A DNA stretch of 33,501 nucleotides, taken from the NCBI GenBank assembly GCA_025361845.1, contig JANYJL010000156.1, positions 1 to 33,501 of the forward strand. Direction: 5' to 3'. Positions 6,791-14,955 of the stretch are shown here, piece by piece; the first letter of the stretch is position 1; each line of letters opens with the position of its first letter. This DNA comes from Rhizobacter sp. (GTDB taxonomy: Bacteria; Pseudomonadota; Gammaproteobacteria; Burkholderiales; Burkholderiaceae_C). The position numbers and the translations under genes were made by a program. The notes under the pieces are model-generated. The model ran no database searches. It was not told the DNA's origin and worked only from the letters and a program-made list of their open reading frames with translations.

Positions 6791-8137
6791 CTACTGCCAG
6801 CGTGCGAGCACGCGGTCGACCATCACGCCCGACTGACCGAGGTAGGCCGCCGGGTCGCACATCGCCGCGAGCTGGTCGCGCGTGACGTGTTTCGTGATCT
6901 CGGCGTTCTCGGCCAGCAGGTCGAGCAGCGGGCGTTCTTCCTTGATCGCGACGCGGCAGATGTCGTAGACCAGATCATGTGCGTACTCGCGGCCGATGTA
7001 AGGCGCCAAGCCCATCATCACGGCCTCGGAGACGACGAGGCCGTGGGTCATGTCGAGGTTGGCGCGCATGCGCTTGGTGTCGACCTCCAGCCCCTCGATC
7101 ACCGCACGTGACTGCGCCAGCGCACCCGCCAGCAGGCAGAAGGCCTCGGGCAGCACGATCCATTCGATTTCCCACGGGCCGGTGGAGCGTTCGTGGTCGG
7201 CCACCATCGCGTCGAGCATCGCCGCGGCGTGTTGCCGAACCACCGAAATCTGCGCGTGGATGTAGCAGCTCGAGATCGGGTTGCGCTTCTGCGGCATCGT
7301 GCTGCTGGAGCCGCGGCCGTGGGCGTAGGGCTCGTAGACCTCGCCCACCTCGGTCTGCATCATCAGCTTCACGTCCAGGCTGATCTTGCCGAGCGTGCCG
7401 CCGACGAGGCCGAGGAAGGTGCCGACTTCGGCGATGGTGTCGCGCACCGTGTGCCAGGCAATCACCGGCTGCGCCAGGCCGAGTTCGGCGCACAGGCCGG
7501 CCTGTGTCTCCATTGCGCCGGTCTCGAGCGAGGCGAGCGTGCCGGCCGCGCCGGCGAACTCGCCTTGCAGCACACGCGGTCTGAGTTGCGCGAGCCGTTC
7601 ACGGTGGCGCTCCACCGCAGCCAGCAGCCCGGCCATCTTGTAGCCGAAGGTCACCGGCACGGCCTGCTGCAGGTTGCTGCGGCCGATCATCGGCGTCAGG
7701 CGGTGTTCACGAGCGAGCTTGGCGAGCGCGTCACCGAGCGCCTTGAGGTCGGCGTCGACGATCTCGAGCGCCTCGCGGATCTGCAGCACGGTGGCGGTGT
7801 CGGTGATGTCCTGCGTGGTCGCGCCCCAGTGGCAGAACTCGCCGAGCTTGTCGCGGCACAGCAGGTTGATCTGCGAGACCACGCCGAGGATCGGGTAGCC
7901 GATGCGTTCGGTCTGCGCCTTGAGCTTGACCATGTCGATGTTCTCGAAGTGGCAGACGCGCACGATTTCCGCCGCGGCGTCGGCCGGGATGAGGCCGAGC
8001 GCGCCCTGCACCTTGGCGAGCGCCGATTCGATGGCCACGTATTTCGTGGTGCGGTTCTGGTCGGACCAGATGCGCCGCATTGCGGCGGTGCTGAAGATGT
8101 CGCCGAAGATGGCGGAGTCGATGATCGTGGACGGCAT
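6791..8137 (-). CDS. PcaB/adenylosuccinate-lyase family protein (aspartase/fumarase superfamily)
   Basis: A 448-residue cytoplasmic lyase. Visible superfamily blocks are HWGATTQDITDTA (103-115), close to the HWGATSQD block of 3-carboxy-cis,cis-muconate cycloisomerase (PcaB), and the signature GSSSTMPQKRNP (276-287), whose mobile loop carries the catalytic Ser. Length matches PcaB (about 450). No other protocatechuate gene is nearby, so a true PcaB role is unlikely. Fungal trans-aconitate decarboxylase (Tad1) belongs to this superfamily, and the neighbours include a PrpF isomerase and an itaconate-type CoA trio; decarboxylation of trans-aconitate to itaconate is therefore a good candidate reaction (inference). 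The ATG at 8137 follows AGGAG by six bases. It is the last gene of the MaoC operon. Confidence 0.85.
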   Translation of the reverse strand: MPSTIIDSAIFGDIFSTAAMRRIWSDQNRTTKYVAIESALAKVQGALGLIPADAAAEIVRVCHFENIDMVKLKAQTERIGYPILGVVSQINLLCRDKLGEFCHWGATTQDITDTATVLQIREALEIVDADLKALGDALAKLAREHRLTPMIGRSNLQQAVPVTFGYKMAGLLAAVERHRERLAQLRPRVLQGEFAGAAGTLASLETGAMETQAGLCAELGLAQPVIAWHTVRDTIAEVGTFLGLVGGTLGKISLDVKLMMQTEVGEVYEPYAHGRGSSSTMPQKRNPISSCYIHAQISVVRQHAAAMLDAMVADHERSTGPWEIEWIVLPEAFCLLAGALAQSRAVIEGLEVDTKRMRANLDMTHGLVVSEAVMMGLAPYIGREYAHDLVYDICRVAIKEERPLLDLLAENAEITKHVTRDQLAAMCDPAAYLGQSGVMVDRVLARWQ

Positions 8138-8173
8138 GGCAGTCTCCTGGGGTTGGATGTGGGTTGTCGGTGT

Positions 8174-8992
8174 TCAGCGCGCCACGCGGGCGAGCAGGGC
8201 ATGGGCGCGTTGCAGAACGGGTTTGTCGACCATGCGGCCGTCGACCTGCACGGCACCGGCGGCGCCGTGCATGGCAGCGATCACGCGCTCTGCCCAGTCG
8301 ATCTCGGCGGTACTCGGCCGGAGTGCGTCGTGCACCAGTGCCACCTGCTTCGGGTGGATGCACAGCTTGGCGGTGAAGCCGTGGGCCCGGGCGCGCTGCA
8401 GGTCGGCCAGCAGCGGCGTCGGGTCGGTGATGTCGGGTGTCACGCCGGCAACCGGTGCCGGCAATCCAGCCGCGCGCGATGCCAGTGCCAGCCGGTTGGC
8501 GGCAAGGTCGAAGCCGATCGGGTCACCACTCAAACCGAGGTCGAGGGCGTAGTCGATGGTGCCGAACACGAGGCGCTGCACGCCATCGGCGGCGGCCAGC
8601 GCCTCGGCGTTCAGCACACCGCGGGCCGTCTCGATCAGCGCGAGCACGCTGACGCCGGGGCACGCCGCGCGCACGGTCGCGACCGTAGCGGCCCGCTCGG
8701 CTTTCGGCAGCATCATGTGCACGGCGTGGGTCCGAGCAAGCATCGCCAGGTCCGCCTCGAATTCAGGGCTCGCTTCGTCGTTGATGCGCACGACGAACCA
8801 GGCGCGGACTTCGGCGCTGGCATCGAGCAGGCACACTTCCACCGCATCGCGGGCGCGCGGCTTGTCAGCCGGGGCGACCGCGTCTTCAAGGTCGAGCACC
8901 ACGGCATCGGCGCCCGATGCGAGCGCCTTGTCGAAGCGCTCGGGCCGGTCGCCCGGGACGAAGAGATAGGTGCGGGGCGCGGTGGTGTTCAT
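8174..8992 (-). CDS. CitE-like (HpcH/HpaI family) acyl-CoA lyase, citramalyl-CoA lyase candidate
   Basis: A 272-residue TIM-barrel lyase. It shows the CitE pattern: YLFVPGDRPERFDKAL (residues 9-24), the metal-site block VVLDLEDAV, LIETARGVLNA, FGTIDYALDLGL and CIHPKQV. Family members cleave citryl-, malyl- or citramalyl-CoA. Its place next to a family III CoA-transferase and a MaoC hydratase matches Ccl of the itaconate pathway, which yields acetyl-CoA and pyruvate. The ATG at 8992 follows AAGGAGG by seven bases; the longer open frame to 9271 runs inside the transferase gene and is rejected. It starts 13 bases after the transferase stop. Confidence 0.88.
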   Translation of the reverse strand: MNTTAPRTYLFVPGDRPERFDKALASGADAVVLDLEDAVAPADKPRARDAVEVCLLDASAEVRAWFVVRINDEASPEFEADLAMLARTHAVHMMLPKAERAATVATVRAACPGVSVLALIETARGVLNAEALAAADGVQRLVFGTIDYALDLGLSGDPIGFDLAANRLALASRAAGLPAPVAGVTPDITDPTPLLADLQRARAHGFTAKLCIHPKQVALVHDALRPSTAEIDWAERVIAAMHGAAGAVQVDGRMVDKPVLQRAHALLARVAR

Positions 8993-9005
8993 GGCAAGCC
9001 CTCCT

Positions 9006-10202
9006 TCACACCGCCGCTGCGGCGCGCAGCGAGTTGATCGCCGGCACGTCGAGGCCCAGTTCGCGCAGGATCGTGTCGGTGTGCTGTCCGAGCGCGGGCA
9101 CCGCGTCCAGGCGCGGGCCGTCGCCATCGTCCCAGCTGCCAGGCGGGAGCAACGCGGGCACGCGGCCAGCGGCAGTGTCGACCTCACGCCAGCGGCCGCG
9201 CGCGGCAAGCTGCGGGTGCTGCCACACCTCGGCCATCGTGTTGACCTGGGCATTGGCGATCTGCGCCTCATCGAGCCGCGCCAGCACCTCGGCGGCAGTC
9301 ATCATGGCGAAGGTCTCGACGATCAGCGCACGCAGCGCCACACGCTCGGCGCTGCGCTTCGAGTTGCTCGTGAAGCGAGGGTCCTTTGCCAGCGCGGGCT
9401 GCAACAGCACTTTCTCGCAGAAGGCCAGCCACTCGCGTTCGTTCTGCAAGCCAAGCATCACGGTCTTGCCATCGCCGGCCGTGAACGGACCATACGGATA
9501 GATCGTCGCGTGACTGGCACCGGTGCGCGGCGGCGGCGGAGCGCCGTCGAAGGCGTAGTAGAGCGGGTAGCTCATCCACTCGCCGAGGGATTCGAGCATC
9601 GAGATGTCGATGCGCCGGCCGCGGCCGTCGATGCGCCGCTGCATCAGCGCGGCGAGGATGTTGGTGTAGGCGTACATGCCGGCGGCGATGTCGGCGATCG
9701 ACGGGCCGGCCTTGCTCGGCTCGTCGGGCGTGCCGGTGACCGAGACGAAACCGGCCTCGCTCTGCACCAGCAGGTCGTAGGCCTTCTTGTCGCGGTAGGG
9801 GCCGGGGTTGGTGCGGTCGTCGCCGTAGCCGGAGATGTCGCAGACGATGATGCCCGGCTTCTCGGCCACGAGCGCCTCGAACGAGAGCCCCAGGCGCGCC
9901 GCTGCGCCGGGCGCGAGGTTCTGCACCACCACGTCGGCCTGCTCGAGGATCAGCCGCTTGAGCAGCGCGGCGGCTTCCGGGTGCTTGACGTCGAGCGTCA
10001 TGCTCTCCTTCGAGCGATTCGTCCAGATGAAGTGCGAAGCCAGGCCGCGCACCCGTTCGTCGTAGCCGCGGGCGAAGTCGCCGCTGCCCGGGCGCTCGAT
10101 CTTGATGACGCGGGCGCCCAGGTCGGCGAGCTGCCGCGTGGCGAATGGCGCCGCGATCGCGTGTTCGAGCGTGACGACGGTGATGCCCTTGAGTGGTTGC
10201 AT
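9006..10202 (-). CDS. Family III (CaiB/BaiF) CoA-transferase, itaconate CoA-transferase candidate
   Basis: A 398-residue protein opening MQPLKGITVVTLEHAIAAPF, typical of CaiB/BaiF transferases. The catalytic Asp of the family is Asp171 in SIADIAAGMYAYTNILAAL, close to Asp169 of formyl-CoA transferase. Other family blocks are RVIKIERPGSGDFAR and YDLLVQSEAGFVSVTG. These enzymes move CoA from donors such as succinyl-CoA to a carboxylic acid. With the hydratase and lyase on either side the likely acceptor is itaconate, mesaconate or a similar C5 acid. The ATG at 10202 follows GAGGAG by eight bases and lies 12 bases after the MaoC gene stop. Confidence 0.9.
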   Translation of the reverse strand: MQPLKGITVVTLEHAIAAPFATRQLADLGARVIKIERPGSGDFARGYDERVRGLASHFIWTNRSKESMTLDVKHPEAAALLKRLILEQADVVVQNLAPGAAARLGLSFEALVAEKPGIIVCDISGYGDDRTNPGPYRDKKAYDLLVQSEAGFVSVTGTPDEPSKAGPSIADIAAGMYAYTNILAALMQRRIDGRGRRIDISMLESLGEWMSYPLYYAFDGAPPPPRTGASHATIYPYGPFTAGDGKTVMLGLQNEREWLAFCEKVLLQPALAKDPRFTSNSKRSAERVALRALIVETFAMMTAAEVLARLDEAQIANAQVNTMAEVWQHPQLAARGRWREVDTAAGRVPALLPPGSWDDGDGPRLDAVPALGQHTDTILRELGLDVPAINSLRAAAAV

Positions 10203-10214
10203 GGTGTGTGCTCC

Positions 10215-11072
10215 TCAGCGCAGCGTGGCGGTGGCGTCCATCGTCAGCCAGCCTTCGTGATCGGACGCCCACAGCCGCACCGAACCGTCGGGCTGCGGCG
10301 CACCGTTGACGTGAAAGGCGTGCAGGTCGAACGTCGGCCGCACCGCCTTGAAGCGGAAGCTCGCCACCTCGGCGCCCGGCATCTCGCGGCGCAGCAGGTC
10401 GAGCAACAGCGTCGCGATCAGCGGGCCGTGCACGATCAGGCCCGGGTAGCCTTCGACCTCGGTCACGTAGCGCCGGTCGTAGTGGATGCGGTGGCCATTG
10501 AAGGTGAGCGCCGAGTAGCGGAACAGCAGCACATCGTCGGGCACGATTTGCCGGCGCCACGCCGCTTCGGAAGGTGCCGCCTGCGGTGGCGGCGCCACGT
10601 CGCTCGGCTTCTGTGCCTCGCGGTAGACGATGTCGTGGAACTCCACCAGCGCCGGATCGGTAGCGCCATTGCAGCGCAACTCGTGGCGCACCTTCACGAA
10701 AACGAGGCGGCCGGTGCGGCCGTCTTTCACGCTCACGTCAGCGATGGTCGAGGTGCGCGCCACGGCGTCGCCCACGCGCACTGGCGCGCGGAATTCGAAC
10801 TGGCTGCCGGCCCACATGCGCCGCGGCAACGGTACCGGCGGCAGGAAACCGCCGCGTCGGGCGTGGCCGTCGGCGCCGATCTCGCTCTGGCGGTGCATCG
10901 GAAGGAAGTACAGCCAGTGCCACAGCGGTGGCAGGGGAGTGCCTGTCGAAACGGTGGTGGCGGGGTGGTCGAGCGTGGCGTTCAAGGCCACCACCGGGGT
11001 TGCGCCGATGGTGTCTTGCAACGTTTCCGTGCGGCCGACCCAAGCGGCCAAGTCTTCGCTTTGATGATTCAC
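10215..11072 (-). CDS. MaoC-like hydratase, itaconyl-CoA / mesaconyl-C4-CoA hydratase family
   Basis: A 285-residue double-hotdog hydratase. The C-terminal half has the hydratase-2 motif: FRYSALTFNGHRIHYDRRYV (about 184-203), then EGYPGLIVHGPLIATLL, as in mesaconyl-C4-CoA and itaconyl-CoA hydratases. The N-terminal half (LPPLWHWLYFLPMHRQSEIG, then PRRMWAGSQFEF) is also typical of that subfamily. It would add water to itaconyl-CoA to give citramalyl-CoA. Start choice: GTG at 11072 follows GGAG by six bases; the open frame extends nine codons further to a TTG with no ribosome-binding site. It is first in the four-gene operon, and copy B of the shared motif lies 95 bases upstream. Confidence 0.88.
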   Translation of the reverse strand: MNHQSEDLAAWVGRTETLQDTIGATPVVALNATLDHPATTVSTGTPLPPLWHWLYFLPMHRQSEIGADGHARRGGFLPPVPLPRRMWAGSQFEFRAPVRVGDAVARTSTIADVSVKDGRTGRLVFVKVRHELRCNGATDPALVEFHDIVYREAQKPSDVAPPPQAAPSEAAWRRQIVPDDVLLFRYSALTFNGHRIHYDRRYVTEVEGYPGLIVHGPLIATLLLDLLRREMPGAEVASFRFKAVRPTFDLHAFHVNGAPQPDGSVRLWASDHEGWLTMDATATLR

Positions 11073-11607
11073 GTTCGTCTCCGTCGATGGGCCGCGCAAT
11101 AGCGCAACCCGTTGGAAACGAAGTCTGGCCTTTCAGTGGCTGGACCTGAAGTGCAAGGTTCGGAAAGATTGATGCGCTGGGTGCATTAGAAAACTGATCG
11201 AAGGACGTCGACCGAAGGGCCGATCGCGCACCTCGGTCCGGTATGAAGTCGCCCATGCAGGTACTGGAAAGGCGCGTAGGCCGAGATCTTTCGCGAAGCC
11301 ATGACGCCGCGAAGCCGTCGGCCGCCGGTCGCCGGTACCCGCTTATGGCCGAGTCCGTGATGTCGCGAACGGCCGGTCTGAGAACATCTGGCGCAGACGT
11401 ACCGAAGTGGGATACGTAAGACCTGCGATACAGGCTACGTTCATTCCGCTGCGACGCGAGCCGACAAGCGGAAAGAGCGCCTCACTGGGCTCTCGACACG
11501 TGGGGTTTGCTGTGGGGTTTCCTTGGCAAGGCCCACAAAACTTCAAGACCCGACAAGCACTTGGCTTCGCACTCGAAGTTCAGGTGCAGAACATCGAGTG
11601 ACGCCGA
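11073..11607. other. Non-coding region upstream of the MaoC operon
   Basis: This 535-base gap lies between the start of the MaoC operon and the stop of the 2H phosphoesterase gene. The part next to the operon holds its presumed promoter and regulatory motif copy B (11167-11193). Short open frames of 64-85 codons at 11343-11780 overlap one another on both strands, have no family resemblance, and look like chance. Apart from small hairpins such as CTTCG-CACT-CGAAG at about 11564-11578, I see nothing functional from 11250 to 11607. Confidence 0.5.
11167..11193. promoter_or_regulatory. Putative LysR-type operator, copy B (MaoC operon promoter)
   Basis: The + strand reads GATTGATGCG, then CTGGGTGCATTAGAAAA. 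It shares the ten-base core and several flanking bases with copy A at 5808. It contains the near-perfect inverted pair TGATGC-N6-GCATTA, giving T-N11-A (TGC...GCA), the LysR-box form. It is 95 bases upstream of the MaoC-like gene's GTG, in the same orientation as copy A relative to dctA. The octamer TGATCGAA also occurs near both sites (5755 and 11195). Confidence 0.5.
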
Positions 11608-12231
11608 TCAGCGCCAGGGCAACAGGGACCAGCGCCCGAGGTGCCGATGCTGGCCCTGGCCGACGAGGCTATGGATCAGCACGAAATCCTGCGCGACCCA
11701 GTGGACGAGCTCGGCGAGAGGCTCGGACACACCGCCACCGCCGTAGGCCAGCGTCATGTGCAGCGTGCCGGCGAAGTTGACCGGCACATGGGCTCGCACC
11801 AAAGCCTCGTCGAGGGCGCAGCGGAATAGCGTGAGGGGCGTGGCGCCCTCGTTTTCAAGCAGGACCAGGGCTTCGTTGCCCCTGAACCGCATGACGCGAC
11901 CGAAATCGATCTGGAACGACGGCAACGCCAGGCTAGCCGCCACCGTCATTGCCGCGTTGATCAAGTCCTGCGGTGGCAGCTCGCGAAAGCTGCCCAGGTC
12001 GCAGCACGTGACGTGCAGGCGTTCAGCGCGAACCGGCCCGCTGGTCACGCCGTGCCGTTGACGCAAGGGGACGGCGGCCGCCTCGACCCGCGGCAGCTCT
12101 GAGAGCGCCGGCATGATCGCAAAGAAGAGCCCGTGGCGAGCGTCCCGCGCGTGCGGGGCCTTGATCCGCCCTGGGGGGCTCGGTAGCACTTCGAAGCCTG
12201 GCAACGAAGCCTGTTCGGACAGGCCAGACAT
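11608..12231 (-). CDS. 2H phosphoesterase / 2'-5' RNA ligase-like protein
   Basis: A 207-residue protein with the two H-x-T motifs that define the 2H family: HVT at 73-75 (ERLHVTCCDLG) and HMT at 158-160 (GTLHMTLAYG), 85 residues apart. The family (LigT/ThpR) includes RNA 2',3'-cyclic phosphodiesterases; the natural substrate is usually unknown. The C-terminal FVLIHSLVGQGQHRHLGRWSL resembles the last strands of LigT proteins. The first 30 residues are a poorly conserved extension. It starts four bases after the dehydrogenase gene stop on the same strand, so the two are probably co-transcribed. Confidence 0.85.
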   Translation of the reverse strand: MSGLSEQASLPGFEVLPSPPGRIKAPHARDARHGLFFAIMPALSELPRVEAAAVPLRQRHGVTSGPVRAERLHVTCCDLGSFRELPPQDLINAAMTVAASLALPSFQIDFGRVMRFRGNEALVLLENEGATPLTLFRCALDEALVRAHVPVNFAGTLHMTLAYGGGGVSEPLAELVHWVAQDFVLIHSLVGQGQHRHLGRWSLLPWR

Positions 12232-12235
12232 GCTC

Positions 12236-13315
12236 TCAGGTCAGCCCAGCTGCGGCATGAACCTTGGCAGGGTCGGCGCCCAGCTTCACCGCAGCCTCCA
12301 AAATCTCCCGCCAGCTCGTTGCATCCACAGGGACGCCCTCCGCGGTGCGCCTGGCACGAGATGCGCGCTCGGGCTCGCCGGCCACGCACACCGGGCCGAA
12401 ACCGTCGCGCGGCGGCGAGGCTTTTACCCAGTCGATGAAGGCCAGCGCCTCGTTCTCGAACCCGGCCCGGTCCCCCAGCGCAGCCGGGTCGATGATCACG
12501 CTGAACATACCGTTCAACACACGGTGCTTCGAGTCGTCGCGGTCGCGCTGCGTCATGCCGGCGGCCAGTGCGCCGCCGAGCAGTTCGCACATCAGCGCCA
12601 GGCCGTAGCCCTTGTGCGCGCCGAAGGTCAGCAGCGCGCCGAGGGGCGGCACGACGGCGTAGCGCGGGTCGGTGCTTGGGCGGCCGGCATCGTCGATCAG
12701 ACAGCCGGGCTCGACCTGCTCGCCCTTGTTCATCGCCACGCGTGTCTTGCCTTGGGCAATCACGCTGGTGGCGAAATCCAGGATCACCGGCTCGCGGCCC
12801 GTGAGCGGCACGCCGGCACAAAACGGGTTGGTGCCGAAACGTGCGTCGGCACCGCCGTATGGTGCCACTCTGGCGTGCGCGATCACGTTGACGAAGTGCA
12901 TGGACACGAGCCCGGCCGCGGCCACCTGCTCGGCCCAGGCGCCGATGCGCCCGAGGTGGTGCGAGTTGCCGAGCGCGACGATGCAACTGCCCGAACTGCG
13001 CGCACGCTCGATGCCCAGCGCCATGGCCTGCGCGCCAATCACCTGGCCGAAGCCGGCGTTGCCGGCCAGGCGCAGCATGGCGCCACCGTCGAGCACCGTG
13101 CTCACCTGCGCATTGGGTTGCAAGCTCCCTTCGAGAAACGCGTCGGCATAACGCGGCAGCATGCCGATGCCGTGCGAATCGTGGCCGGTGAGGTTGGCGT
13201 CGATCAGGTTGGTGGCGACTGCCTCGATTTCAGCGTCGGCGCTGCCGAAGCCCTGCATCACGAGGCGGATCGCTGCGCGCAGGCGCGGCAGCGCGATCAG
13301 GTGCATGTCATTCAT
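12236..13315 (-). CDS. Ldh2/YlbC-type (malate/lactate/sulfolactate) NAD(P)-dependent dehydrogenase
   Basis: A 359-residue protein of the Ldh2 family, which is unrelated to classical Rossmann-fold LDH/MDH. Visible blocks are HDSHGIGMLPRYADAFLEG, the GNSHHLGRIGAWAEQ segment with the catalytic-region histidines, FGTNPFCAGVP and GAHKGYGLALMCELLGGALA. Family members oxidise or reduce 2-hydroxy/2-oxo acids (malate, lactate, sulfolactate, ureidoglycolate); the substrate cannot be told from sequence. The ATG at 13315 is the first that fits the family N-terminus, and an ATG three codons later is equally possible. Upstream codons to 13402 overlap the transglutaminase gene and are rejected. A link to the nearby pyruvate-forming catabolic pathway is possible but unsupported. 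Confidence 0.87.
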   Translation of the reverse strand: MNDMHLIALPRLRAAIRLVMQGFGSADAEIEAVATNLIDANLTGHDSHGIGMLPRYADAFLEGSLQPNAQVSTVLDGGAMLRLAGNAGFGQVIGAQAMALGIERARSSGSCIVALGNSHHLGRIGAWAEQVAAAGLVSMHFVNVIAHARVAPYGGADARFGTNPFCAGVPLTGREPVILDFATSVIAQGKTRVAMNKGEQVEPGCLIDDAGRPSTDPRYAVVPPLGALLTFGAHKGYGLALMCELLGGALAAGMTQRDRDDSKHRVLNGMFSVIIDPAALGDRAGFENEALAFIDWVKASPPRDGFGPVCVAGEPERASRARRTAEGVPVDATSWREILEAAVKLGADPAKVHAAAGLT

Positions 13316-13376
13316 CTCGGCGGTCCCGGCAGGGGTCTCGAAAGCCCTGCATCGTAGACCGACAGCGCGCGGATCG

Positions 13377-14195
13377 TCAGGGCGAGGTGGCGGGCACCTC
13401 ATCCGTCCAGACCTTGAAGCTCTTCAGCACGTTCGGGCCGAAGGTGGTGCTGATCGCGACGTCGGACGCATCACGCCCGCGCGCCATCAGCACGCGGCCG
13501 ATGCGCGGCGTGTTGTTGCGCGCGTCGAAGGTGTACCAGCGGCCGTCGAGCCAGGCTTCGAACCAGCCCGCGAAGTCCATCGGCGCATTCACCGGCGGAA
13601 CGCCAATGTCGCCGAGGTAGCCGGTGCAGTAGCGCGCCGGGATGTTGACGGCGCGGCAGAACGCGATCGCCAGGTGCGCGTAGTCGCGGCACACGCCGGC
13701 ACGCTCTTCATAGGCTTCGTAGGCCGTCTTGGAACGGCGGGCGTGCTGGTAGCCGAACTGGATGCGGTGGTGCACGAAATCGCAGATCGCCTGCACGCGG
13801 CCCCAACCGGTCGGCGCATTGCCGAACAGCTGCCAGGCGACGTCCGACAGCTTTTCGGTCTCGCAGTAGCGGCTGCCGAGCAGGAAGATCAGGGTCTCTT
13901 CGGGCAGGTATTCGACCGGCGTCTGGCGCGCAGTGATGTCCACCGGCTCGCGCAGCCCGCTGTCGTTCACGATCGCCTGGCTGCTGATCCAAGTGTCGCC
14001 AGCCGGCGCGACGATGCGGGTGCACCAGTTGCCGAAGGAATCACGGTAGGCGCTGACCGGCACCGACGGAACGATGCGCAGTTGGTCCGGCACGGCCAGG
14101 TCGGACGCGCGGGAGTAGTGAATGTTGACCATCAGGATCATCGGTGTCGGTTGCGGACACGTGTAGACCATCTCAAAACCGACCTTGATTTGCAT
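13377..14195 (-). CDS. Transglutaminase-like cysteine protein of the Anbu neighbourhood
   Basis: A 272-residue protein. The transglutaminase core is visible: Cys169 in ERAGVCRDYAHLAIAFCRA, IPARYCTGYLGD, and Asp224 in RWYTFDARNN. The usual His of the H-x-W motif is not present: the aligned sequence is DFAGWFEAW, with Ala209/Gly210 before Trp211. This may be a subfamily trait or a changed active site. The N-terminal domain (MQIKVGFEMVYTCPQPTPM) is typical of Anbu-linked transglutaminases. The ATG at 14195 follows GAGG by six bases. It lies 22 bases downstream of the amidohydrolase gene, in one operon with it and Anbu. A role in processing or making peptide-like conjugates has been proposed for such loci; the substrate is unknown. 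Confidence 0.87.
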   Translation of the reverse strand: MQIKVGFEMVYTCPQPTPMILMVNIHYSRASDLAVPDQLRIVPSVPVSAYRDSFGNWCTRIVAPAGDTWISSQAIVNDSGLREPVDITARQTPVEYLPEETLIFLLGSRYCETEKLSDVAWQLFGNAPTGWGRVQAICDFVHHRIQFGYQHARRSKTAYEAYEERAGVCRDYAHLAIAFCRAVNIPARYCTGYLGDIGVPPVNAPMDFAGWFEAWLDGRWYTFDARNNTPRIGRVLMARGRDASDVAISTTFGPNVLKSFKVWTDEVPATSP

Positions 14196-14217
14196 GGGGT
14201 ACCTCGGGAGAGTGTGT

Positions 14218-14955
14218 TCAGGGGCTCGCGGCTGGCGACGCAAGTGCCATCCGCAAGGAAGCGATCAGTGCGGCGCGCGCTTGAGCCCAAACCCGCGGCG
14301 GGCCCAGCACGATCGCCTGGTTGACTTCGATTTCGACGCCGACGTACGCTGCCGGTGCATGGCGTCGTCGCAGGTGCGACGTGAATCCATCGTTCTTGCC
14401 CTCGTAGGGGTAGTTGCGACGTACACGCAAGGCCGGTGCCACCTGCGCGAGGGCGGCCTTCCAGAGTGCGCAAAGTTGCACCTCACCGGCACGGGCAGGG
14501 TCGTAGAGCAGGCCGATGTCGGCCGTGCGCACCTGGCCGTCCAACTCGGGCGTGAAGCTGTGGGAAGACACATGCACCGCACGCCGGCCGCTCGCCCTGG
14601 CGCGCTCGACGAGAGCTTCGACCTGGGCACGGTAAGGCTGGTAATGCTCGGCCACGATGTGTTGACGCTCGTCGCGCGGCAGGGCACGCACCGACGCGAC
14701 ATGCAGGGTCGGGTGACCGACCGAACGGTTCAGATCGACCAGCAGGCGCGTGACCGTGGACGCGACCAGCGGCGCCCTGAATGCGGCCGCGAGCTCGCGC
14801 GCCATCAGCAGCGCACCGAGGTCGTAGCCGCGGTGAGTCTTGAGCGTGTCTCGCAGCCCAGCGAATTGACCGAGGTAAGGCGCCGGCACGCGGTTGCCGC
14901 CATGCTCACACGTGATCATCAGTGCATCGGACGCAGAGCGACGGGCGACTACCAC
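14218..14955 (-). CDS. N-formylglutamate amidohydrolase-like protein
   Basis: About 245 residues. It has the family's metal-site opening ITCEHGGNRVPAPYLGQF, HRGYDLGALLMARELAA, RLLVDLNRSVGHP, VSSHSFTPELDG and VRRNYPYEGKNDG. HutG-like enzymes hydrolyse N-formylglutamate, but members found outside hut operons, as here, have unknown substrates. The start is uncertain. GTG at 14955 overlaps the Anbu stop by seven bases and gives the ...SDALMITCEHGG opening usual in relatives. ATG at 14919 would trim 12 residues. Neither has a strong Shine-Dalgarno sequence, so coupling to Anbu translation is likely. Confidence 0.87.
   Translation of the reverse strand: MVVARRSASDALMITCEHGGNRVPAPYLGQFAGLRDTLKTHRGYDLGALLMARELAAAFRAPLVASTVTRLLVDLNRSVGHPTLHVASVRALPRDERQHIVAEHYQPYRAQVEALVERARASGRRAVHVSSHSFTPELDGQVRTADIGLLYDPARAGEVQLCALWKAALAQVAPALRVRRNYPYEGKNDGFTSHLRRRHAPAAYVGVEIEVNQAIVLGPPRVWAQARAALIASLRMALASPAASP

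Noticed and set aside
6791-8137. Calling this gene purB or pcaB outright
   Set aside because: Superfamily motifs are clear, but context has no purine or protocatechuate genes; the specific function is left open.
7193-11102. Long plus-strand frames opposite the CoA-transferase/lyase operon (7193-9037, 8970-11102)
   Set aside because: They are antisense to four genes with clear active-site motifs and lack any recognisable domain or ribosome-binding site.
11343-11780. Several 64-85 codon frames in the gap before the 2H gene
   Set aside because: They overlap each other on both strands, have no ribosome-binding sites of note and no family resemblance.
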